A stretch of DNA of 64,000 nucleotides from Phoronis australis. Taxonomy: Eukaryota > Phoronida > Phoronidae. A model generated the notes under the pieces. The model had not been told where the DNA came from and made no database searches. It saw nothing but the letters and a program-made list of their open reading frames with translations. Below, piece after piece: positions 12,501-24,500 of this stretch (positions within the stretch are counted from its first letter, which is position 1; each line of letters starts with the position of its first letter). Where the stretch lies: the NCBI GenBank assembly GCA_002633005.1, contig NMRA01000167.1:196284-260283 (forward strand), written 5' to 3'. The position numbers and the translations under genes are program-made.

Positions 12501-15500
12501 CACGTTAAAACCACAGTAAAATACTCTTGACAAATTTGATGACATAAAATTTGCCATCTGACATAATGAGAGCAAAACTGAAGAATAAACAATTATCTTT
12601 AAAGAAGAACTAAAAAAGACACACCTCCACAAGTCAGGAAGCATAAACATAAATAAATTAAAAGCACTGTCACTAGGTTCGTAGGAGTTGCAAAACCAGT
12701 AGCATTTTTTCAGTAGTGGAAATGTTAGAAGTGTCGAGGTGATTTCCACCATCAGTTTTCTTTTCACTCGAATCGCTTTTACAAAACTTGATATTACAGT
12801 ATTTGCACTCACTGAAGCACACTGATTAACAAAATGACATACAAAGCCTCAACCTTAGGCTCATGTGGTCTGGCTACAGAAATGCTACAAAAATAGTACA
12901 GAAAATGCCAACACTTCTGGAGTGTCTCAAACCATCCTCGAAATTGTTTTAATTATTGATATTTGAGCTACTAGAAAAGTGCTGTGCGAAAAAGCAATTC
13001 AGTTTGTGAACAGGGTTTTATTGCTTCGCCTCTCCCTGCATCAGGCACTCTATTTATGCCATAGCATTTTATGTCGCATGGGAAACATCAGCAGATCTGG
13101 GCTGACATGTGCAAATATCCGAGCTGTGGCCTCAACTCTCTAGCACTGTGATGGCATGAAAGGGACATTTTCTCAATCCAACTTCAATTTCTGGTGAGCT
13201 AGATGGGTTGAGTTGACAAACACAAAGAATTTTGTTCATTCATGGATATAGAGTCGTGCAAGTCCCACAGCAAAAAGATGGAAAATTGATGGTATGGTGA
13301 TCAGTAAGATTAAAAAAAAGGTGTGAAATCTCACTGATTTAAAAATCTTCATCCAAGTTACAGCTGTGAACAGTAGGTGGCGCTGAACATTGTCCACCAA
13401 ATTCACTGCTGCCAAATAGAGATGAAGCATATTTCATTACCACTACATTGGAAAATGGCTATGTATCTTATGACTTTAATGAAGACTTCAAAAAGCAACT
13501 TTTAAAAATTCAAACAGAAGAAAAACAGAAAAGGCAGGCGGCACCTGGTAGCGAATCGGCAATTCACAACAGGCAGTGAATCGGAAGTGAATAGTGCGAG
13601 AATTGGCAGAAATTTGCATTTTGAATTATGGGAGACTAAGAAGAAATACAGTTGGCAGTTCCCTAAGACAGCGCCACTGTCATCAAAGTCAGACAATAAT
13701 TTCCCCTAAATTCATTTCAAATTTCCAGTTGACTTCCAAATGCAGTTTTCCTTGTGTTCACAATTGTTCCGTTTATTTCGCGAAATTACAACAAGAAGTA
13801 AACAGACGGAAGTCGGAACTGTTTGGCAAAAAACGGGAAAGATAGGTGAAATACCACAGTATGCGATCGTCTGCGTTCCGTGTTCATCGCTAGCGGTTAG
13901 AGAGTGAATGTACATTCAAGGGGAGAAAATGGAGACGCACATTTAAAGATGTTATGTGCATGCCCCAAACTATGCTAATGTACAGGAGGAACTAAATGAC
14001 ATATTCTATGCTAAACAAAGTGAAAACGTGAAGACAAATAAAATTTTTGCAAATAGGTGTCCTTTGTACTAATCATCAGTACCTCGCGGGCTCACATAGC
14101 CCGCATCATGCAGTGTTATTCCCCAGCACCACGTCACGATACTTACTGGACATGGTTCAGTGATTTGTGGCAGATCATTTTCGCAACAAAACTCGTTCTA
14201 AAAACATTTGGCAATTTTCAACCTATTCATAACCGCATCGTCGCTATATGTTGTGTTACTAACTAGTGATTGGCCAAGCAATCACAGAGATAAGGAATTA
14301 GCTTGCAATTTCCACTTTAAGATTCTAGATTCTGAGAATGGGGGACGGTACAACAGCGCGACCTTTACATTAAATCATTTTGAAAATTTGCCAAAAAAAT
14401 TGGTTTTGAAATCTTGCCGGTATTCCACGAGAAGAAACTTCATAAGCAGTTCCACTTCACTTACTCATCAGATGGATCCACAAGAGCGACCTCTGTGGTG
14501 ACGAGAAGAGGCATTTCTTTCTTGAGACACTGTCCCGGGGTGTCCCGATCAATCTGCGCCATTTCATATTCCTACAAAGAGACAAAAAAAAAAACAAGAG
14601 GATGATGATGTCCCTGAAAGAAGCAGCGGAATATTTTTCAGTTGCACAAATTGCACAGAAGCTGAGGAGAACATGGGCTTAACTTACTGAGCAGGCGATG
14701 GGCCTAGATGAACACCTGCCTTCATAAACAACATTTATGAATTGTTTGCCAATAAAAAAATCAAGATATGACTGTCCTAGCTAAGACAAGTCTTACGGCC
14801 TTTGACAAAATGGAAGTCTGTAATTTTGTCACAGAAGGCAAAATATTCGATCTTTCAAAGGATTAGCAGTTTCCAAAACGTTTTGACAGTTTCACATTAC
14901 AATTAGTGCGTGCACTGAAGCAGAATTTCTTGATGGCTTTTTTGACACATACAACCAGCGAGACAGCCATGAACAAAAAACCCCAAGTAACCGCCTTTGC
15001 TCAACTAATTATTTCCACTTCTAAGAGAACAATTATCGGTAACCGCTTGCAAAACGAGCCATCATAAATACCCAATGAATGACGCAAGCTTTAGGTAACA
15101 AAATCTCCCTTTTGACTCGCCGATGCTTCTGAACAGGTGAGAAGGATTCAGTGTTAGAAAGGACATTTATTCCTAAGCGACCGATTAAATAATCTGTCTC
15201 TTATTAAATAAAGTTTAAAAAAAACTATTAAATGAGCTGCTAAATAAAATTATCACGCTGAACTGAAATGACAGACATTTTGAAGAAACAGTGTCTATAA
15301 ACCTGCCTTCCATCGCAGAAACAAATTTTGACTTAGAAATCTTACAAAGCTAATCTCAAATTGTTCCATTATCAAACTTGACATAAATTCAAGACTTCGA
15401 AAGAAATGACAGTTCCTTATTGCTCGAGACCACTTCCCATCTGAGTGAGGAAAAGCCGAGACTAATTTTATAGTCGTTAGTTGTCTAAATCAAAAGTCTG

Positions 15501-18500
15501 CTTCTTGGACAGAATGCGGGTTTAAGTTACACCCACGTAAAAACGATTCTGTTGACACTCACGCAGTTGAGTCCTTCCACAAAACACCAGTTACGCTCCT
15601 TAATGATCTGCACCACACGTCCTTGCTTTCCCGCATCTTTACCCGCAAGAATTTCAACCTGAAACGCACAAGTTTGGTGCAAATAAAACAGAGAACACTA
15701 TGCATTGTACTCGAACTAAATCTGGTCTCCTGGACTACATACCAAACTATACTCCTAGCCCCTCGGAGGCATCACGCCTCCTTCAAAGGGAAGATGGTAC
15801 TAAAGATGCATTACCGGTAAGCTATTTCTACGAGTGCTCCCAGTGTCTGAGAAATTAGGCGTAACTTTTAAGTCAGCTACAGTACAGGAGACGAATGTAA
15901 TCAGACAAAATACCATTTACCCCTCATGACGGCAAATTCGAATCTGTCAACAACAAAAATTATTGATAATAACTGTTATAGATGTAAAATTCTAGTTGCA
16001 GAATGGCTTATCCACCTTAGTAACTTTCCCCATACTTCTTATTCATACTCAGTCACCAGGGGAGACTACCCATCCACCAGGGGAGACTACCCATCCACAA
16101 GGGAAGACTGGTCCCATCCACCTGTCGTGATGGACAATTCTTTGTCATTTTGTCTGAATACTTTTGGCTTATACGGTACATGGAAATAAGGCATGACCAG
16201 CCCAGAGTTTGTCTGCTTCACATCTGAACGATTCGTTTTCTTGGTGAAGATGCTAAATCAAACTTAAGGACTTAAGGCTGCATTACTGTGACCAACACTA
16301 GTCAAAGATAATGCATACATGTGCCAATTTCCAACCCACAACTTTTCCAATTTTTGCCAGTAAAAGCACAAATTTCATTTCCACCCTAACAGGGCGAAAA
16401 TGCTGCTTTGAGTAGTTAACTAAAAAAATATAAATTTGACTATTAATTAATTTCTAAGAGATGTTGCTAAGCGAGTAATCAATATCAAATTTCACTGCCA
16501 TGTCACAAAATTACATGGGTAAGTATCTCTCATTCCCTAAAATGACGTTTGCCGCATGTTGCAACACCATAAATGTTTACACGAATCCAGAGACAAGTCA
16601 GAAATTAATTTCCATTACGCCATTAGCTCTTGACAACAACAGCAACACATTAACAAATGGTCTCCATTCATGGAATACTTCTTTCCATCATTTATCGTTG
16701 CTCAGTGATAAAAAATCATATAAATTATCACGATGAATTACTTTGGAATAGCAACTCCATCAGCAAAAGTAAGTTGATATTTTTAACACCACAAGATGTA
16801 GTAGATAAACGAACCCTTAAATAGAGTTGTAAATCCGCACAGTGAAAGTATAGAATCAAGTGCCATACACATCACACTCAAACTGCATGTCAAACATTAA
16901 CCTGCACATGTCGAAACCGTGATAGCGTGAATATATTTATCTTAAGAGATAATACGGGGTAATATAACTACATGGAAATCAAGCTCTTCGAAAAAACAAA
17001 TTCACTCGAAGACTTTTTGCTTGTCACTCTGCCATTTGCAATTTTTAAACTAAAGGTGAACTCATAAAATAAAGCATTATATGGGCTCATTGGCTAGCTT
17101 TCGGGTCACTACATGTTATTAAATAAAAAATGGCAGACAATTTGATTCGTTGTTGGAAGCGGAAGGTAAAAAGAGGCGAAATATAACCTTGAAGACCGTT
17201 TGCAGTTTTCTAAACATGTCAAGGGAATTTGATTTGGTTACTACTAACACATTGAACAAGAATTTTCCTCCCATTCTTTTTGACATATCCATTTCGCAAG
17301 GGGTGAAAAGCTCTCTGGTAGACCTTCAGCTGTGTATGCAGCCACAAAATTTTGGCACTCAGCACTGCACTGCTTTATAACAAGTCAGAGATCGAAATGT
17401 GCTGATGAAACTGTGTGCCTTAAGTCTCGATAGAACTGGATGGTGGGTGAATTCCAGACAAAGTGTTGACCAGAATCTCAAGAGAATTAAGAAATACCGT
17501 AAGGCAGTAAAAAGCTGGTTTGTCCGGAAACAAGAGCGGAACAGGGGCAAGGGGGGGGGGGNGGGGGGGGCGGCATAGAAAAGCACTCTAATATTCTTTT
17601 CACCAAGTGTCCGCTTCATGAAAAGTAACTTAGGCTTAAGTAAAGAAATTGTTATTAAGCTGCACACAACTAGTTCTGAAAAAGTAATTAAATCTCACCA
17701 GAACACGTCAGGTACATTCTCTTGAAATTAATACCGACATAACAGCTAGTTACTAAGAAAATTTCTATAAATATACTATTTCTATATTGTGATGTGCTCG
17801 AAATTACTTGGCTGGAACCTTTGTTCAACAACTGTGAGGTGAAAGCTTATACGGCCCTCGTTCACCTGTGGGGAAAGGTGCCTGTGCCTTCTGAGAGGGG
17901 AATTTTTTTGTGTGAGGGCAAAATTCTACCATTCGGTCAGCATGAATAGTGCCCCCACACCTTTCAATAGCCTTTATAGGTTGCACCTCAAGTAGCCAAA
18001 CATAACAGTTTGTGCTATTTAAAATAATCACCTGTGTGAGTTACAAACGAATTGAACCTCAAGGGGATTTTTTAACACTTTAGCGGAAGCTTTGGGTGTT
18101 AGTGTCATGAGAGGAATTTTGCATCATTTTTAAATGTTTTTCAAAGCGGAATGGGATCAATATTTGGCGCCAAGTCGAGGGATTGAGGACCCTGGCTTAA
18201 AATCAAATTTCTGTCTCAAGTCAGTTGATGGGTAAGTGTTTGTGTGTGTGTGTGAATTATCAAAACCATAAAAGTCCAACTGTGGTTTCAAAAAACAGCG
18301 ATGAATCAACACAAGCTTCACTCATCTTGTGGCCTTCATCCGCGGGTCCATTTCATGAGAAGTATGTCACTTAAAACCTAAGCCAGAAATTTGATCTTAA
18401 GTTCAGCACATTTTTGAAAAATAATCACTTGAGCAAAAATGCAAAGTCTGAGAATGTACCCATTGTTGCTAGATACTGATATAATTTCTACACATTATTC

Positions 18501-21500
18501 CTATACTGTGATATGATCATAATTACCTGGCTAAACGTTTTCAGCAGTGGGGATGAGGGTGCAAGATGAAATTTCGGTCATAAGTCTTAACACACTCTCA
18601 TGAAACAGACCCCAGACAAACAACAAGCTGCTAATTTGTTCTGTTTACAATTTTGTAACTTCTGGAGGGGATGTCAAACCTGTTACAGATGCAAGTTGCA
18701 AGCAAAGGGTGTTTGCAATTTACTATGATTGTCATCACTGCAGACTGTTAGCTAAGACAGTGAATGCAAACAGTTTTATTGTTCACTTACAGTGTTAGCA
18801 GCAGCTTGTTTTGTTTGCCGTTTTGCAACTTCCGATGGGGATGTCAAACTTTTAGTAGATGTAGGTTCCAAGAAAAGGACGGGTGCACCACTATTAGTGG
18901 CGTCAGTGATTGCAAACATTTTTGAACCCAAGTATAATACAGATAGATGACAACATTTTGGACAAAAAGGTACATTCAATTAAGAAAGTGAAACCGTGTG
19001 GAAGATACAATAGAAAAACAGGGGCCTCACTTTGTTAGTCTTGGACTGCAATCAGGCGTAGGGAATAGAGAAGTCTCGCAAATAACGGAGAGACTGAAAT
19101 TAAAGGGAAATTTAACTCTGTCCATGAATTTCTCGTTTTTTCTCAAGCCATGAGGACTTTTCAATATTACCGTTTTTAGTCAACTTTAGGCACAAAAACG
19201 AGAGAATTGTTACAACTCTTAGTAGAGATAACCACGATCATCACTCACAAACACTTGCTTTCCAGTGCTCTCAGTTGGGCACTGTTTCACCAATTACTTG
19301 GCAAAGGCCAGCACAGGTGGAAAAGTATGACCCAAGCTGGCTGCCTAAATAAACCCTAGTTGAGCTGACAACTCACAACATTCAGAAAAAAATGCGATAA
19401 TAGAATGAACTAGCTGCCATTCCATGCAAATGTTCTTGCCTTGGCGTGGGCGGTCAGCTTAGCTGTCTTTCACTCGAGGCAGCCAGCTCAGCTCATGATA
19501 CTCTATCAGCGCTGGCACTCAGAATAAACATGTTATCACAAACTCAAAAAATCTTACGTGAAATTCGCTTTTAACACCCAGTATCCCCTTTTAGCACCTA
19601 ATGACTGTTTTTGCAGCATTTTCATGACCCATTTTCATTACGCAGATCATTCACGAAAAGACGGCAGGTCGTGCAAACACTCTCGCAGTTAATTTTCTCA
19701 GTAAATACAAAAATTAAGCTTCGCCAATTGGATTTGTGACATAATGATTACAGTAAATGAAGTATGATCTTATTGAAGTGCATGCAATACATCACTTCAA
19801 GCAATGTCGCCTCTTTTATAACTCTTTAAGATGAGCTGCTTTAAAACTTCAAGCAATTGTTCGTGACTGGAATATGTTCAATACATCGACGTGATGATAA
19901 AAAAACACAATATGTTCAGCGAACGATTGTGTTTCACATTTATTTTATAACTGTAACACAAACATTGTTGACATATATACCAAAACACACTTCGAAAGTT
20001 TGTTCAACTCTGCATAGTTATTTGAGATACATGTAAACTGCATCAGTTCATCAACGGAATAAATTCCATGAAGTATTAAATAACAACAAGTCGCAGACAG
20101 ATCCATTTTGAAAACTTTAAATTTATAAAAATTGAGACAAAGGTAGTAATTTAGAAAAGTAAATTAACGGAACCTAAAATTTTGGAAATGCTTTAACAGG
20201 AAAGAATGTACTAGCTTTTTAATTTATCATTTTGGACTGAAAACTACACTATTCCAACAAGTTCAACATTCAACTAAATACGACCATCCTAAATTATTCA
20301 GGCTCCAACCACAGCAGTAAATGACCGGAAATTGACTACTATATTTGTTCGAACTAACGCACCCTTTCCATGACATAAACCACCCCAAAGTGTCTACTTA
20401 GAGGCACCGGTTTTCAGTTACACCTTCATTTCAAATTTATATCCCGGTAGTTCCTTAAAAGTCACCAAGTTCAATAGATATAAAAACTCCTGTACAGAGA
20501 TCAGGGCTTGGAATGGCCCATGACAAAAAGCGAACAATTTGTTCTAGAAATAAATAAGGTTATGTGATAGAAATATTTTTTGTGCCGTAACATTAAAGTG
20601 CAAGAAATGTTTTTTTGCATGAATAAAGTCAAAATGATGATAAAAAGAGAAGACAAGAGCAACACGGAGCGTTGAAAAGCGCCTACGAATGCACCGCTAA
20701 CGATGTACTGCTAGGGTGTTTATTTGGAGCATAAATTTGGCAACTAGATGGCGCAAAATAAGTCGAATCCATCTGAGAACTTGTATGTGTCATCAAAGCT
20801 ATTTACCAAATTTCATAAAAATCCATCAAGGAACATCTGAGAAAACAGAGAAAAACAAAAAATGAAATTGCCAATAAGAGGCTATAAGAGCAAAAAACAT
20901 AACCGCCACTAAGAGGCGCCGAAGTAGATAAAGTCGTCGGAAAATCATCGTCAGACTTCTGCTTAAGATTAGGAACATAAATGCCAATTTCCACAACCAT
21001 CCTTAGATTAGTTTGGTTGGCAGAGGGGCAGACGCAAAATAAAAAGACTCGAAAACAGTAAAAAAGGCCACAAGGTGGTGCAAAATGCCTCAAAATTTAC
21101 AGAAAACCGGATGATAGCGTCACCTCACTAATAGATGCCTAACTGCCAAATTGTAAGAAAATACATTGATGACCTTTTAAGATACAGAGGTAAACATAAA
21201 AAAATAAACTTGCCATCCGTCGTCAGCTACACGGGAACACATTTGCCAAATCTCATTAAGATCCTGTGAGGGGTTTAGGAGATACAGCCATGGGCGCAAA
21301 AACAAACAAAACTGCTACTAGGAGGTGCCACAGTTGTCAAAGTTGTCGGAAAATCATCGTCATTCACCCTCTTCACAGTAAGAACAATTTGCCAATTTTC
21401 AAAATCATCCCTAGAGGAGTTTGGTTGATAGGATGGCGGACGCTAAAAATACTCGAAAACAGTAAAAATGGCCACTAGGTGGTGCAAAGTAGGTTGAATC

Positions 21501-24500
21501 TGTCCAAAAATGGGAGAATGGCATCATCTCACTAATAGATGCCTAACTACCAAATTTTATGAAAGTCCATAGAGGACCTCCGGAGATAGAGGTAAGCGTA
21601 AAAAACTAAAATTGCCCCTAGGGGGCACACCGGTAGACAGAGATGTTTGAAATTCGTCGTCGTCAGTCGTCAGCTTCATAGGAACACATCTGCCAAATCT
21701 CATCAAAATCCTGTGAGGGGTTTAGGAGATACAGCTGCGGACGCCATATGCCCAGACAGAGATGACTGCAATATGCGACCACATATAAATATGTGGGTGC
21801 ACAAAAAAAGGAAGCTGGAAATCAACTAATAGGAAATTGGAACCAAAAAAGAAGAAATCCTCTTAAAAGAGGAAAATATCAAGCCCTGAGAGATTTCCAT
21901 GTAGTAAAACAGCAGCAGCTGACTAACAGTACAGTCAATGTCCACGCGCACGTCCAACCCACGTTTTGAGTTTACTGCATGTGAACTGGCTAACATAAAT
22001 GCAAGTAACTCAAAAGGCAGTGACCTAAATCACTCATTCGGGCATAGTGATCACTCCCCTGATTTTAGAATTCCTCTTATCAAATGCCCACACTCATCTT
22101 AATCTCCCCTCATTAACTGGTCAATAATCAAGTTTGATGCCCCGAGCGAACACAGTAGTATTAATAGTAAAGCACTGTTTCCAACAAAAATATTTCACAA
22201 CACACTTAACACATGTGCTCACCAATACAATGCCACTGGTGACACTACAGTAAAAAAATAAACATAAAATAACAGAGTAAACACCACAAGACCAGCATTA
22301 ATAGCTACTCGAATTCGGGTATATCAGGAAATGTGCATCCATAATACTGAATGACTATCCTGGCAGCATACTGACCACATCTCACACAGTCCTCAAGAGG
22401 TCTTCCCTGCACAAACTGAGCAAGGAAGCCTCCCACAAATGCATCACCACAGCCATTGGTGTCAACAATCATGCCACCTATTGGCGGGACCTTGAACTCC
22501 TTTACTTCTCCTTTGGCAGCCACAATAGTGGGCATTCGTCCTTGCGTGACAATCACAATACAGTCGCATTTGTTGTTTTTCTTGGGATGTGCAGCCACTT
22601 TGAGAGCGATCTCCTTCACGTCGCTCGTGTCATACTTCAACATGGTGGCGAGTGTCTGGTGTTCTTGCTCATTGCCTACGAGCACGTCAATATATTCCAG
22701 AATGTTGAGATCGTCTCTGGTAAAGTATCGACACAGGTAACTTGCATGAAGATTCATGATTAGTGCCTTGTTGTTATCCACAGCGTGACTGGCCAGGAGG
22801 GTTATGGAATCCATGCTTACAGGAAACACGTAGCCTCCGATGTAGAAAAATTGAGCACGTTCGACGAGTTTCCAATTTTCAGGCTGTCGGAGAAACTTCA
22901 CGTCAAAATGGCGTGACGCTCCAAGCCGGGAGACCAGAGATCGTTCTTCACCTGTTATGATGGCTGCACAAACGCCAGTCTGTTTCTCCTCGTCCACCAT
23001 ATAATGAACATCTACTCCAACTTCCTTTGCCTTCTCCTCCAAGATTTTGCCCATTTCGTCCTTTCCAACGCAGCCAAAGAAGACGGTAGCATTGGGAGCT
23101 TGCAGCAACCACTGGCTAACACGGATGGTGTTCTGCGTTGCTCCACCAGCGATGTACATCGGCGAGTGACGCTTCATGATCTCCGTAAACATTTTCTGGT
23201 GCTTCTCCGTCGCCAAAATTTGATTATCAGCCTCGAGATCATACTTTTTAAGAAATTGTTCATCGCCGTTGATGGAAATGTCCAACAAAGGATTCCCCAA
23301 GCCCACTAGTATTCCAGGCTCTACACTGGATGACATCTGGAAAAAATCGAGAAGTACTTGAAAGTTAAGTCAAATATGCCCAGCAATGGGATTGCTAAAG
23401 TGGAGGTATTTTCAAGTTTCCTATCCTAGACAACTTTAAGAAATAAACAAGACCTAACTCTAACAATTCTTTCAAGTTTGTTGGGGATAAACAATTATGT
23501 CCACCATGCCCAGCAGTAGCCTATGAGCCAGACTCCAGGCAAGACTATGCAAAACAGCAAGCACTGACTGAGACTCACTGAGAGATGTCCCTGAATACTG
23601 TCACTCAGACGGCTTAGACACACTTTAACACACGCATCTTAAACAGTAGGTAAAGATCACCTTAAGTTAGAACACGTGCTAAAGAAGAATCAAAGCATGG
23701 AACAGTTCCAACACTGCAGCAGCTATATCTAAGGTACATAGAAATTTAACCAGCAAACTGTAAACGTTAGTCTACAGTAACATGCCATTTTTGGTGGTGG
23801 TGTTGGCTTACACCTGACCTACTTCAGGCTCAAGACAGCCAAGACCCGCCAGGTTTTTATGAATGACAGGTGTGTGGGAGTTGAAGATTTGTGGAGGTCA
23901 CATGAGGTCACCTTGGCACCTAAACAGACTACATGGCACAGATTATACCTGGACTAGACAGTTTAACTGAAAAAATAATTAATTTCACAGTATGAATTTC
24001 GAAAACTCTTTCTCTCCACTGGCATGAAATAAATCAGGGCAGCCTATTACAAAAAAATAACTTTGGTTTGTCTTGAAATATCACTATTATAACTTCTTCA
24101 CTTCTAAGATTCCTTTGTTTCTAAAACAAATTTCTGTCACATGCTGGACCTCCAACATTAAACAACATTTAAGAGCACAACATATTATATACAGTTGTCT
24201 GTGGTAGAGAATATATTAAAAGAAAGGTTGTTAACATTTTAATCACATGGAAACCTTAACTACAAAACATAATCGCTAAATTTTATACTCATTTCCACAG
24301 GGAAATTTACCAAAACAAAAATTTCACTTTTGCGACACAGTGTATGTTCATCCGTACTGGTTATCACATGATACTACTCTATATGAAATCCGATGTTTAC
24401 ATAAACACCAGCATGTAAAGGGTTAGCTATTTGGGCAGATGAATGTTTGGGAGAATGTTTATAGATTCTAAAGTTTCAAGCAACTTCTTAACATTATAAA

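Noticed and set aside
12462-12812. 116-residue minus-strand frame in MRPL24 intron 3
   Set aside because: Hydrophobic, AT-driven composition and it cannot be joined to MRPL24 in phase.
16052-16115. CRISPR-like repeat array
   Set aside because: Units are directly adjacent without spacers and the genome is animal.
17562-17562. Single N within a G run as a duplication join
   Set aside because: Unlike the four other joins, no restarted sequence follows; it is probably just an unresolved homopolymer.
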